Assembly (NCBI RefSeq): GCF_023656415.1
Contig: NZ_JAMOIL010000002.1
Span: forward strand, 62,001-126,000
Origin: Nocardioides bruguierae
GTDB taxonomy: Bacteria; Actinomycetota; Actinomycetes; Propionibacteriales; Nocardioidaceae
DNA: 64,000 nucleotides
Direction of reading: 5' to 3'
The notes under the pieces were generated by a model. The model was not told the DNA's origin and searched no databases. It was given only the letters and a program-made list of their open reading frames with translations. Position 1 is the stretch's first letter. Each line of letters begins with the position of its first letter. The position numbers and the translations under genes were made by a program. This document shows, one piece after another, positions 25,152 through 33,865 of this stretch.

Positions 25152-25459
25152 TCAGCCCTCGGCGATGCGCACCTGCACCTCGCGCACGCGCATCAGCACC
25201 CGCGCCCGCAGGTCCTCGGGAGCCGCCTCGGCGCACGAGCGGGCGACGACCTGCTTCACGGTGCGCTGGAGGTCGTACTTCTCCAGGCACGGGTTGCAGG
25301 TGTCGAGGTGGACGCGCACGTCGGCGCAGTCGGTCTCGTCCAGCTCGTTGTCGAGGAAGTAGACGATCCGCTCGAGGAAGTCGGCACAGTCCGACTCCGT
25401 CGCGGGCGCGGCCGTGGGCGCAGCCCCGGTCTGCCCGGCGTGGTCGTGGTCGTGGTGGG

Positions 25460-25463
<4 letters not shown>
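25152..25463 (-). CDS. rshA: zinc-binding redox-sensitive anti-sigma factor, RshA/RsrA-like
   Basis: Holds SigH inactive in reducing conditions; oxidation of its cysteines releases zinc and the sigma factor. The 103 residues include the ZAS signature H-x3-C-x2-C (His52, Cys56, Cys59 in [13 protein letters not shown]) plus Cys26 and Cys46. An N-terminal His/Asp-rich stretch (HHDHDHAG) is an additional potential metal ligand. The start overlaps the sigH stop (ATGA), which couples translation and keeps the pair balanced. Confidence 0.93.
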
Positions 25464-26188
<725 letters not shown>

Positions 26189-26200
26189 CACGGGTGGGAC

Positions 26201-26227
26201 AACCACCGACACCCACCGGACATTCCC
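26201..26227 (-). promoter_or_regulatory. SigH/SigR-dependent promoter
   Basis: On the minus strand GGGAAT (26227-26222), exactly 18 bases, then GTT (26203-26201). This equals the SigR/SigH consensus GGGAAT-N18-GTT. It predicts positive autoregulation of sigH-rshA, with transcription starting near 26195, a few bases before ATG 26188. Confidence 0.82.
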
Positions 26228-26249
26228 CGGTGCGTGTCCGGTCGGCCCC

Positions 26250-26936
26250 TCAGACGCTGCCGCCGACGACCTCGCGCACGAGCCACTCCAGCGTGGTCTC
26301 CACGAGCATCGCCAGCACGTCGTCCTGGCCGGGCTCGGCCCGGGCGCCCACCTTCAGGCCGTGGTCGGCCCCCGGCAGCACCCCCATCTCGACCCCGTCC
26401 GGCATGGGGTCGGGGTACTCCTCGGGGCGGCCCATCGTGTCCCGCTCCCCCTGCACCACGAGCACGGGGACGCCGACGTCGGAGAGCTCCGGGAGCCGGC
26501 TGCGCTCGGGCTTGCCCGGCGGGTGCAGCGGGAAGGAGAGCGCCAGCACGCCGACCGCGCCGAGGTCGCGGGCACTGCGGCAGGCCGAGCGGGCGCCGGC
26601 GGAGCGGCCCCCGAGGACCAGCGGGACGCCGGCGTGCGACTCGGCCACCGCCGCGGCCGCGGCGGCCAGGCCGGCGTCCAGGGTGGCGGGCGGCGTGGCG
26701 ACCTTGCGGCCCGCGACGCGCCAGGGCTGGGTGAACAGCGCCACCGAGAAGCCCTGCGGCGGCAGCAGCTCGGCGAGGGCGGCGAGGTCCCGGGTGTCGA
26801 CACCCGCGCCCGCGCCGTGCGAGAGCAGCAGGAGCGCGACCGGCTCGTCGGCGTCCACCACCTGGAGCAGGCCGGGGCCGTGCGGGGTGTCCACGGTGCG
26901 GCCGGGCACGCCCGGGAGGCCGGTCTCGTCGGTCAT
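26250..26936 (-). CDS. alpha/beta hydrolase, KANL3/TEX30-like
   Basis: Small cytoplasmic hydrolase of 228 residues. The oxyanion region [13 protein letters not shown] is at about 39-51. The nucleophile elbow GGRSAGAR has Ser112, with acid Asp166 in [10 protein letters not shown] and His192 in PGADHGLK. This is the dienelactone-hydrolase-related KANL3/TEX30 family; the substrate is unknown. Its start overlaps the SRAP gene stop by 4 bases (ATGA), so it is co-translated with a DNA-repair protein, an arrangement with no obvious functional reason. Confidence 0.82.
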   Translation of the reverse strand: MTDETGLPGVPGRTVDTPHGPGLLQVVDADEPVALLLLSHGAGAGVDTRDLAALAELLPPQGFSVALFTQPWRVAGRKVATPPATLDAGLAAAAAAVAESHAGVPLVLGGRSAGARSACRSARDLGAVGVLALSFPLHPPGKPERSRLPELSDVGVPVLVVQGERDTMGRPEEYPDPMPDGVEMGVLPGADHGLKVGARAEPGQDDVLAMLVETTLEWLVREVVGGSV

Positions 26937-27769
26937 CGGGACTCCTCGGGAGCGGGCAGCAGGGCGGGCTGGCCAGGATCAGCATCAGGGTCGGGGTGGG
27001 CCACCTGGCCGGTCACGTCGTCGGGCAGGCCGTCCAGCGGCAGGGGCGCGACGAGCTCGGGGCCGTTGTTGCGCACGTTCGAGACCGCGGTCGAGACGGG
27101 GAAGGCCTCCAGCCGACCGGGCGCCGCGGGCATCAGCAGGTCCACCAGGTCGGCGCGGGCGACGGTCGGGTCGAGCCAGGCGCCCCAGCGCTCCCGGTCC
27201 AGCATCATCGGCATCCGGTCGTGGATCTGGCCCAGGGAGTCCTCGGCCTGGGTGGTGATCACCGTGCAGGTCCACCGGAAACGCGCGGGGTCGTCCTCGC
27301 CCCGCGTGGGGTCGCGCCAGATCTCGTAGAGCCCGGCCATCGCCAGCGTCCCGCCGTCGGCCGGCCGGATGAAGAACGGCTGCTTGCGCTGCTTGCCGGC
27401 CTTCGTGGTCTCGGAGGTGGCGTACCACTCGAAGTAGCCGTCCGCGGGCAGCAGGCAGCGGCGCGAGGCGAACGCCTTGCGGTAGGCCGGCTTCTCCGCG
27501 ACGGTCTCGACCCGTGCGTTGATCATCCGGTTGCCGATGGCGGGGTCCTTGGCCCACGAGGGCACCAGCCCCCAGCTCAGCACCCGCAGCTGCCGCTCGG
27601 CGCTGGGTCGCTCCTCGCCCTTCGGCGGGCGCTCGAGCACCGCGTAGACCTCCTTGGTCGGCGCGACGTTGAAGTCGGCGGCCAGCGGCGCGGCGAACAT
27701 GGGCACGTCGACCTCGAACTCCTCGACGAGGTCGGCCGCGTCCCGGCTGGAGGCGTACCTGCCGCACAT
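26933..27769 (-). CDS. SRAP-domain abasic-site DNA-protein crosslink protein (YedK/HMCES family)
   Basis: Shields abasic sites in single-stranded DNA by forming a thiazolidine crosslink through Cys2, which is exposed after Met removal. The family residues are present: Cys2 in MCGRYA, Asn84 in INARVET, Glu114 in GYFEW, His183 in IHDRMP; 278 residues. The C-terminal 30 residues are Pro/Asp-rich. TAGGCT (27776-27781) 6 bases before the ATG predicts a leaderless mRNA, which matters because Cys2 must follow the initiator Met directly. Mycobacteria also carry an SRAP gene near aroA. Confidence 0.93.
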   Translation of the reverse strand: MCGRYASSRDAADLVEEFEVDVPMFAAPLAADFNVAPTKEVYAVLERPPKGEERPSAERQLRVLSWGLVPSWAKDPAIGNRMINARVETVAEKPAYRKAFASRRCLLPADGYFEWYATSETTKAGKQRKQPFFIRPADGGTLAMAGLYEIWRDPTRGEDDPARFRWTCTVITTQAEDSLGQIHDRMPMMLDRERWGAWLDPTVARADLVDLLMPAAPGRLEAFPVSTAVSNVRNNGPELVAPLPLDGLPDDVTGQVAHPDPDADPGQPALLPAPEESR

Positions 27770-27899
27770 GCGCCCAGCCTAGGGGCTCCCCACCCATCGA
27801 TCGCGCACCCACTGATCGTGCAACCCGAGGATCGCGCCGGCGACGCGGCCACCCGGCGGGGCGGGCCGCTCGCGCAGGGCCGTGTAGTAGGAAGGTGTC

Positions 27900-28463
27900 A
27901 TGTCGCTCAGCCGTGCCATCGCCCGTCCCCTGCTCGCCGCTGCCTTCGTCACCGGTGCCGCCGGTGCGCTGAAGAACAGCTCCGCGCTCGCCGAGAAGGC
28001 CGAGCCCGTCACCGAGAAGCTGGTGCCGCTCGTGCGCCGGGCCGTCCCCCAGTTCCCCTCGGACCCGACCCTGCTCGTCCGGGTGAACGCCGGCGTGCAG
28101 CTGGCAGCCGCGCTCGGGCTGGCCACCGGCAAGGCGCCGCGCTGCTCCGCCGCCGTCCTGGCCGCGACCATGGTGCCGACGACGTGGGCCGGCTACCCGT
28201 TCTGGAAGGCCGACTCCCCGGCCGCCAAGAAGGAGGCCCAGATGGGCTTCACCAAGAACGTCTCCCTCGTGGGCGGGCTGATCATCGCCGCCGGCGACAC
28301 CGACGGTGCCCCCGGCGTCGCGTGGCGCACCAAGAAGGCCGCCTCGGACGCCTCCAAGGGCGCGAAGTCCGCGGCCAGGAGCGCCAAGCGCGAGGTGAAG
28401 TCGGCCAAGCGGGCCGCGAAGGCCGAGGCGAAGCTGGCCGCCAAGAGCCTGCCCGGCGCCTGA
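27900..28463 (+). CDS. DoxX-family membrane protein with Lys/Ala-rich tail
   Basis: Predicted four-helix membrane protein of 187 residues. The DoxX pattern is visible as RAIARPLLAAAFVTGAAGAL, RVNAGVQLAAALGLATGK and a KNVSLVGGLIIAAGD helix. The last 45 residues are a repetitive Lys/Ala/Ser tail with six or seven AKxA-like steps, resembling histone-like basic tails. DoxX proteins are linked to redox and thiol stress. A GGAAGG ribosome site precedes the ATG. It diverges from SRAP. Confidence 0.82.
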   Translation: MSLSRAIARPLLAAAFVTGAAGALKNSSALAEKAEPVTEKLVPLVRRAVPQFPSDPTLLVRVNAGVQLAAALGLATGKAPRCSAAVLAATMVPTTWAGYPFWKADSPAAKKEAQMGFTKNVSLVGGLIIAAGDTDGAPGVAWRTKKAASDASKGAKSAARSAKREVKSAKRAAKAEAKLAAKSLPGA

Positions 28464-28499
28464 GCCGCCGGCCACCCGAGCCCCTGCTCGCTCCCGACC

Positions 28500-28543
28500 G
28501 ACGCCGGTCTCCCCGCTCGCCCGAGCGTGCGGAGACCGGCGTC
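28500..28543 (+). terminator. terminator after the DoxX gene
   Basis: A perfect 13-bp outer stem (28500-28512 / 28531-28543), with an inner CGCTCG/CGAGCG stem, just before the aroA promoter. Confidence 0.8.
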
Positions 28544-28570
28544 GTCGCGTCCACCGACTACGCTCGGCCC

Positions 28571-29902
28571 GTGAGCAGCGCCCCCTCCAGCACCGACCTC
28601 TACGACGCCCCCGCCGCGGCCGGGCCCGTCGACCTCGTCGTCTCGCTGCCCGGCAGCAAGTCGCTCACCAACCGGGCCCTCCTGCTGGCCTCCATCGCCG
28701 AGGGCCCCTCGGTCGTGCGCCGGGCCCTGCGCAGCCGCGACACCACGCTCATGGCCGCGGCCCTGACCTCCCTCGGCGCCCACGTGGACACCAGCAGCGA
28801 GGACTGGCGGGTCACCCCCGCCCCCTTCGCGGCGGACGCGGCGGTCGACTGCGGCCTGGCCGGCACCGTCATGCGCTTCGTGCCGCCGGTGGCGGCGCTC
28901 TCGTCGGGAGCGGTCGCCTTCGACGGCGACGCCCACATGCGCAACCGCCCCGTCGGCGAGGTCCTCACCGCGCTGCGCGGCCTCGGCGTCACCATCGAGG
29001 ACGACGGCCGCGGGGCGCTCCCCTTCACCGTCCGCGGCTCCGGGTCGGTGCGCGGCGGCCTGGTGACGCTGGACGCCTCGTCCTCCTCGCAGTTCATCTC
29101 CGCCCTGCTGCTCGCCGGCGCCCGCTACGAGCAGGGCGTCGACGTCCGCCACGTGGGCAAGCCCGTGCCGTCCCTGCCGCACATCGAGATGACGGTGCAG
29201 GTGCTGCGGATGCACGGCGTCGAGGTGGACACCGACGGCGCCAACCGGTGGGCCGTAGCTCCCGGGCCGGTCGCGGCCGTGGACCACGTGATCGAGCCCG
29301 ACCTCTCCAACGCCGCCCCCTTCCTGGCGCTGGCCGCCGTGACCGGCGGCCGCGTCGTCGTGCGCGACTGGCCGGCCGAGACCACGCAGGCCGGCGACGT
29401 GCTGCGCGACCTGCTGACGCAGATGGGCTGCCAGGTCTCCTTCGTCGACGTCGCCGACGCACCGACCGGCCGCGGCCTCGAGGTCGTCGGCCCCAGCGTG
29501 CTGGCGGGCGTGGACGTCGACCTGCACGACGTGGGCGAGCTGACCCCGGCCGTGGCGGCGCTGGCCGCGCTGGCGCAGGGCCCCAGCCACCTGCGCGGGG
29601 TGGAGCACATCCGCTTCCACGAGACCGACCGTCTCGCGGCCCTGGCCACCGAGCTGCGCGGCCTCGGCGCCGCGGTCACCGAGCACCGCGACGGCCTCTC
29701 CTTCACCCCCGCCCCGCTGAGCGGCGGCGTGTTCCGCACCTACGCCGACCACCGGATGGCCCACGCCGCGGTGATCGCCGGGGCGGCGGTGCCCGGCGTC
29801 CGCGTGGAGGACGTGGCGACGACCTCGAAGACCTTCCCCGACTTCGCCGGGTTCTGGTCCGGCCTGCTGGCCCGGCCCACCGGGTCGTCGAGCGAGGGCT
29901 GA
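28571..29902 (+). CDS. aroA: 3-phosphoshikimate 1-carboxyvinyltransferase (EPSP synthase)
   Basis: Sixth step of the shikimate pathway: joins phosphoenolpyruvate to shikimate-3-phosphate. The 443-residue length is normal. Motifs: LPGSKSLTNRALLLA (Lys30, Ser31), GLAGTVMRFVPP, GDAHMRNRPV, DASSSSQFISALLL, and the C-terminal HETDRLAALATELRGLGA and FRTYADHRMAHA. A TACGCT element (28559-28564) 6 bases before the GTG start predicts leaderless initiation. rsgA follows 2 bases later, as in mycobacteria. Confidence 0.97.
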   Translation: MSSAPSSTDLYDAPAAAGPVDLVVSLPGSKSLTNRALLLASIAEGPSVVRRALRSRDTTLMAAALTSLGAHVDTSSEDWRVTPAPFAADAAVDCGLAGTVMRFVPPVAALSSGAVAFDGDAHMRNRPVGEVLTALRGLGVTIEDDGRGALPFTVRGSGSVRGGLVTLDASSSSQFISALLLAGARYEQGVDVRHVGKPVPSLPHIEMTVQVLRMHGVEVDTDGANRWAVAPGPVAAVDHVIEPDLSNAAPFLALAAVTGGRVVVRDWPAETTQAGDVLRDLLTQMGCQVSFVDVADAPTGRGLEVVGPSVLAGVDVDLHDVGELTPAVAALAALAQGPSHLRGVEHIRFHETDRLAALATELRGLGAAVTEHRDGLSFTPAPLSGGVFRTYADHRMAHAAVIAGAAVPGVRVEDVATTSKTFPDFAGFWSGLLARPTGSSSEG

Positions 29903-29904
29903 GC

Positions 29905-30921
29905 ATGGCGCGGAGCCGCTACGGGCGCGAGGACGTCGAGCACTACGAGCGACCCCGCCGCCGCACGCGACCCCGCACGAAGGACCGGCCGACCTACGAC
30001 GACGCGGTGCGCGGCCGCGTCGTCACGGTCGACCGTGGCCGCTTCACGCTGCTGGTCGACGGCCGCACCGTGATGGCGATGAAGGCGCGCCCGCTGGGCC
30101 GCAAGGGCGTCGTCGTGGGCGACCGCGTCAAGGTCGTCGGCGACGTCTCCGGCGACGACGGCTCGCTGGCCCGGATCGTCGAGGTCGAGAAGCGCAGCAC
30201 CACCCTGCGCCGCACCGCGGACGACGACGACCCGGTGGAGCGGGTGATCGTCTCCAACGCCGAGCAGCTGGTCATCGTCACCGCGCTCGCCGACCCCGAG
30301 CCCCGCACCGGGCTGGTCGACCGTGCGCTGGTCGCCGCCTACGTCTCGGGCATGAAGCCGGTGCTGTGCCTGACGAAGGCCGACCTCGCCGAGCCCGACG
30401 CGTTCCTCTCCACCTACCGCTCCCTGGGCGTGCCGTGGGTGGTCACCCAGCGCGGCGGCGACCTGGAGGAGGTGCGCGGGCTGCTGGCGGGGCGCACGTC
30501 GGTGCTGGTCGGGCACTCCGGCGTCGGCAAGTCCACGCTGGTCAACGCCCTCGTGCCGGACGCCGACCGCGAGACCGGTCACGTCAACGCCGTGACGGGC
30601 CGGGGCCGGCACACCTCCACCTCGGCCTACCTGCTGGCCCTGCCCGAGGGCTGGGGCACGGGCCCGGACGGGGCGGAGGGCTGGATCATCGACACCCCCG
30701 GCATCCGCTCCTTCGGGCTGGCCCACGTGGACCCCGAGACCCTGATCGAGACGTTCCCGGACCTCGACGAGGCCACCGAGGACTGCCCCCGCGGCTGCAC
30801 CCACGGCGGCGACGAGCCCGAGTGCGGGCTCGACGAGGCCGTCACGCAGGGCACGGTGGACCCCGACCGCGTCGAGTCCTTCCGCCGGCTCCTGGCCGCC
30901 CGCTCCGAGCCGGCCTGGTAG
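29905..30921 (+). CDS. rsgA: small ribosomal subunit biogenesis GTPase RsgA
   Basis: Circularly permuted GTPase (338 residues) that checks late 30S maturation. An N-terminal Arg-rich extension is followed by an OB-fold (about 35-105), then G4 (LTKAD), G1 (GHSGVGKST), G3 (DTPGIRSFGL) in permuted order. A C-terminal zinc module CPRGCTHGGDEPECG provides Cys/His ligands. It sits two bases after aroA and is presumably co-transcribed. The stop TAG is repeated 12 bases later in a small tandem duplication. Confidence 0.95.
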   Translation: MARSRYGREDVEHYERPRRRTRPRTKDRPTYDDAVRGRVVTVDRGRFTLLVDGRTVMAMKARPLGRKGVVVGDRVKVVGDVSGDDGSLARIVEVEKRSTTLRRTADDDDPVERVIVSNAEQLVIVTALADPEPRTGLVDRALVAAYVSGMKPVLCLTKADLAEPDAFLSTYRSLGVPWVVTQRGGDLEEVRGLLAGRTSVLVGHSGVGKSTLVNALVPDADRETGHVNAVTGRGRHTSTSAYLLALPEGWGTGPDGAEGWIIDTPGIRSFGLAHVDPETLIETFPDLDEATEDCPRGCTHGGDEPECGLDEAVTQGTVDPDRVESFRRLLAARSEPAW

Positions 30922-30940
30922 CCGACCTGGTAGCCGGCGC

Positions 30941-31375
30941 TCAGCCCCAGACCAGGGAGGCTCCGGAGTGCCCGGCCAGCGCGATCACCACGATCATCGC
31001 GACCGCGGCCAGCGCCGTGGCGACCGGCGCGAGCGTCGCGAGCAGGCCGTGCAGGCGCCGCTGGAGCGCCGTGGTCGCGATCGCGAGCACGCCGAAGAGC
31101 AGCGTCAGGTTCCGCGCGAGCTCGCCGCCCTCCTCGTGGTCGTGCATCCCGTCCAGCTGCCGCAGCTGCTCGCGGCTCTCCAGCAGCGACTCCCCCGAGG
31201 CGGCCGCGAGCACCAGGAACACCACGGCCGCGACGGCGCCGACGAGCAACGGCCACCGGAGGAGGCCGCGCCAGGCGGGACGCAGGTAGGCGAGGCTGAC
31301 GAGACCCGCGAGAGGGCCGAGGACGACGGCGCCGTGCACCACCAGGGGGTGGGCCGGGAGCCCCAGGATCTCCAT
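30941..31375 (-). CDS. DUF2231-like membrane protein
   Basis: Four-helix membrane protein of 144 residues with unknown role. MEILGLPAHPLVVHGAVVLG at the N-terminus, with HPLxVH, is the DUF2231 hallmark. Helices lie at about 12-32, 40-60, 88-104 and 113-136. A HDHEEGG segment between helices 2 and 3 could bind metal. TAGCCT (31384-31389) 8 bases before the ATG suggests a leaderless mRNA. It is divergent from hisN. Confidence 0.78.
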   Translation of the reverse strand: MEILGLPAHPLVVHGAVVLGPLAGLVSLAYLRPAWRGLLRWPLLVGAVAAVVFLVLAAASGESLLESREQLRQLDGMHDHEEGGELARNLTLLFGVLAIATTALQRRLHGLLATLAPVATALAAVAMIVVIALAGHSGASLVWG

Positions 31376-31438
31376 GGACGAGGAGGCTAGCCGGGGTGTG
31401 ACCCGACCGACAGTGCCTGCACCGGTAGCCTGCTCACC

Positions 31439-32302
31439 GTGGCTGAGCCCGACTACACCGACGACCTGCGGCTGGCCCATCTCCTGGCCGACGACGCCGA
31501 CTCCCTCACCAGCAGCCGGTTCAAGTCGCTCGACCTGCACGTGATGGCCAAGCCTGACCTCACGCCCGTCACCGACGCCGACCGCGGCGTCGAGGAGGCC
31601 ATCCGCCGCACCCTCTCCCGCGTGCGCTCGCGCGACGCCATCACCGGCGAGGAGGAGGGGTCCACCGGCACCTCCGCGCGCCGCTGGATCGTCGACCCGA
31701 TCGACGGCACGAAGAACTTCGTCCGCGGGGTGCCCGTGTGGGCCACCCTCATCGCCCTGGCGGTGGAGGACGAGGTGGTGTGCAGCGTCGTCTCGGCGCC
31801 GCAGCTGCAGCGCCGGTGGTGGGCCCAGAAGGGCGGCGGTGCCTTCACCGGCAAGTCGCTGATGAAGGCCCAGCAGATCCACGTCTCCGACGTGCGCCGC
31901 CTCGAGGACGCCTCGTTCTCCTACTCCTCGCTCTCCGGCTGGGAGGAGCGTGACCGGCTGGACGAGGTGCTGGCGCTCATGCGCCGCGTGTGGCGCACCC
32001 GCGCCTACGGCGACTTCTGGTCCTACATGCTGGTGGCCGAGGGCGCGGTCGACATCGCGGCCGAGCCGGAGCTGGAGCTCTACGACATGGCGGCGCTCGA
32101 CGTGATCGTGCGCGAGGCCGGCGGCCGGTTCACCTCGCTCGACGGCAGCCCCGGCCCCTGGGGCGGCAACGCCATCGCCTCCAACGGGCACCTGCACGAG
32201 GCCGCCCTGGGCTTCATCGGGTCCCTGCCCGACTCCGACGACCCCGACCCCGACTGGCCGCGCATGGGCCCTGGGTCGGTCTCCCCGCTGCGGGGGCGCT
32301 GA
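31439..32302 (+). CDS. hisN: histidinol-phosphatase, inositol monophosphatase family
   Basis: Mg-dependent phosphatase of 287 residues. The metal-binding boxes are GEEEG (about 70-74), WIVDPIDGTKNF (83-94) and ELYDMAALDVIVREAGG near 215. Sequence pattern and length match actinobacterial HisN, the penultimate step of histidine synthesis, rather than inositol-specific SuhB; a general IMPase role cannot be excluded. TAGCCT (31426-31431) 7 bases before GTG 31439 predicts leaderless initiation. Confidence 0.87.
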   Translation: MAEPDYTDDLRLAHLLADDADSLTSSRFKSLDLHVMAKPDLTPVTDADRGVEEAIRRTLSRVRSRDAITGEEEGSTGTSARRWIVDPIDGTKNFVRGVPVWATLIALAVEDEVVCSVVSAPQLQRRWWAQKGGGAFTGKSLMKAQQIHVSDVRRLEDASFSYSSLSGWEERDRLDEVLALMRRVWRTRAYGDFWSYMLVAEGAVDIAAEPELELYDMAALDVIVREAGGRFTSLDGSPGPWGGNAIASNGHLHEAALGFIGSLPDSDDPDPDWPRMGPGSVSPLRGR

Positions 32303-32303
32303 G

Positions 32304-32340
32304 GACCAGCCGCCCTCAGACCAGCCGCCCTCAGACCAGC
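32304..32340. repeat. 15-bp tandem repeat spanning the end of the FHA gene
   Basis: GACCAGCCGCCCTCA is repeated (32304-32318, 32319-32333) with a partial third copy. On the minus strand it duplicates the stop codon in frame. Confidence 0.85.
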
Positions 32341-32768
32341 CGGGGTGCCGGACGCGGGAGCAGCAGCGCGATCCGGTGGCCGGCCATGACCACCCGCGCC
32401 GCCTCGTCCACGACCTGGTTCAGCACGGGCACGCCGTCCACGCGGGTGGAGCCGGACAGGGCGCTGAGCACCAGTCGCCCGGCGCCGTCGCGCCCGAGCA
32501 CGGCGTGGCGCGCGTGCAGTCCCGGGAGCACCACGTCGCAGGAGGGGTGGGAGCCGAAGACGAGGGAGCCGGAGCCCACGGCCACGCGCACCTCCCCCGC
32601 GACGTGGGCGACCTCGCCGGGCTCGGGGACCCGGGCCGTGCGCTCGGCCTCGCGCCGACGCCGGGCACGGATGGCCCGGAAGCCGCCGGGCAGGTCGGTG
32701 CGGGAGCGCTCGGTGAGGCGGACGACGGGCGCCAGCGTGCCCTCACCCTCGTCGGTGGGGGTGCTCAT
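32331..32768 (-). CDS. small FHA-like domain protein
   Basis: 145 residues. An Arg-rich middle (about 30-45) precedes a C-terminal domain with FGSHPSCDVVLPGLHARHAV, then GSTRVDGVPV. This follows the forkhead-associated pattern G(R/S)xxxxDxxL...SRxHA (here ARHAV) and GTxVNG (here STRVDG). FHA domains bind phosphothreonine, but two ligand positions deviate, so binding is uncertain. No kinase or phosphatase gene is adjacent. It is divergent from the MerR-DICT gene. The ATG at 32768 is assumed. Confidence 0.65.
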   Translation of the reverse strand: MSTPTDEGEGTLAPVVRLTERSRTDLPGGFRAIRARRRREAERTARVPEPGEVAHVAGEVRVAVGSGSLVFGSHPSCDVVLPGLHARHAVLGRDGAGRLVLSALSGSTRVDGVPVLNQVVDEAARVVMAGHRIALLLPRPAPRLV

Positions 32769-32878
32769 CGCGCGACCCCCGTGCGGTCGCGCGTGCCGGT
32801 GGCGCTCATCGGTCCCACTCCTGCTCCGGCCGTGCCGGACTAGCCCGTCCTCATCCTCGTCCACGCCATGGATGGCAC

Positions 32879-32927
32879 GAACACCGTGTTGAGGTTTACG
32901 CTCTGATTGTGAACACAACGTTGAGGT
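32879..32927 (+). promoter_or_regulatory. direct-repeat operator and leaderless promoter of the MerR-DICT gene
   Basis: Two 17-base direct repeats (32879-32895 and 32911-32927, 14 of 17 identical, GAACACxxxGTTGAGGT). The first contains the palindrome AACACCGTGTT just upstream of TACGCT (32897-32902); the second covers the start region. GTG 32909 is 6 bases after the -10. This suggests tight autoregulation. Confidence 0.55.
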
Positions 32928-33829
32928 CTGCGCAAGCCGCCCCCTGGAGCATCGGGGACCTGGCCGAGCGGACCGGCGTGAGCCCCGCGACGCTGCGCAT
33001 GTGGGAGGCCCGGCACGGGTTCCCGATGGCCGTCCGGCTCGACGGCGGGCACCGCCGCTACACCGACGCCGACGTCGCCGCCGTCCGTCGCGTCCTGGCC
33101 CGGCGCGACGCGGGCCAGCGCCTCGACGCCGCCGTGGCGGCCGAGCAGGCGACCTCCCCCACGCAGGCAGCGGCCCCGGTCTCGCTGTGGGCGCACCTGC
33201 GCGAGCGCCACCCGGCGCTGGCTCCGCAGCGGCTGACCAAGGCCACACTGCTCGGGCTCTCGTGGGCCATCGAGGACGAGGCCCTCGCCGTGGCCGGGCA
33301 GGGAGGTCACCTGGTCGGCCTGTTCCAGCGCGACCGGCACTACCGCTCCGCCGCGGCCCGGTGGCGCGACCTGGCGGGGGGCACCGCGTCCTGCTTCGCG
33401 CTCGGCGCCGGCCTCAGCGGGGCCGAGGCGGAGGCGGCAGGCCCCGACCTCGCGGGCCTGACCGACGCCTCTCCCCTGCGTCGGGAGTGGGCGGTGGTGC
33501 ACGACCACCCGCGGCTGCCGATGGTGCTCACCGCCTGGGAGCCGCCGGGGCAGGCCGACCGGCCCGACCGGGAGCGGGTCTTCGAGACCCTGTGGAGCGT
33601 CGAGCCCGCCGTCGTCCGCGACGCCGCCCGCCTGACCCTGGGCGCCCTGGCGTCGCCTGGCACCGGCGTCCAGGAGGTCTCCCCCGCCGCGGCCGACCGC
33701 GCGCGTGCGGCCGCGCAGGCGCTCGCCTCGCCTGCTGCGCCCGACGTCGACGTCACCGCGGTGACGCGGCTGTTCAACCGGGTGCTGTCCTACGTGGACC
33801 GCACCGCACGGCACCGCCCGCTGGACTGA
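32909..33829 (+). CDS. MerR-family regulator with DICT sensory domain
   Basis: 306 residues. The N-terminal MerR HTH (WSIGDLAERTGVSPATLRMW, EARHGFP, GHRRYTDADV) is at about 13-60. A DICT domain covers about 100-235 (LTKATLLGLSWAIEDEALAV, then GLFQRDRHYRSAAARWRDLA). DICT is associated with light- or stress-responsive regulators in actinobacteria and cyanobacteria; the ligand is unknown. The C-terminal 60 residues are Ala-rich with a final amphipathic helix. It is not accompanied by a photolyase or carotenoid gene. The start is at GTG 32909, inside a direct-repeat operator. Confidence 0.85.
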   Translation: MNTTLRSAQAAPWSIGDLAERTGVSPATLRMWEARHGFPMAVRLDGGHRRYTDADVAAVRRVLARRDAGQRLDAAVAAEQATSPTQAAAPVSLWAHLRERHPALAPQRLTKATLLGLSWAIEDEALAVAGQGGHLVGLFQRDRHYRSAAARWRDLAGGTASCFALGAGLSGAEAEAAGPDLAGLTDASPLRREWAVVHDHPRLPMVLTAWEPPGQADRPDRERVFETLWSVEPAVVRDAARLTLGALASPGTGVQEVSPAAADRARAAAQALASPAAPDVDVTAVTRLFNRVLSYVDRTARHRPLD

Positions 33830-33832
33830 CTC

Positions 33833-33849
33833 CCGCGGCCCGGCCGCGG
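33833..33849. terminator. palindromic hairpin between convergent genes
   Basis: CCGCGGCC-C-GGCCGCGG, a perfect 8-bp inverted repeat between the DICT gene and lepB. Confidence 0.45.
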
Positions 33850-33865
33850 AGGCCCGACGAACCGA

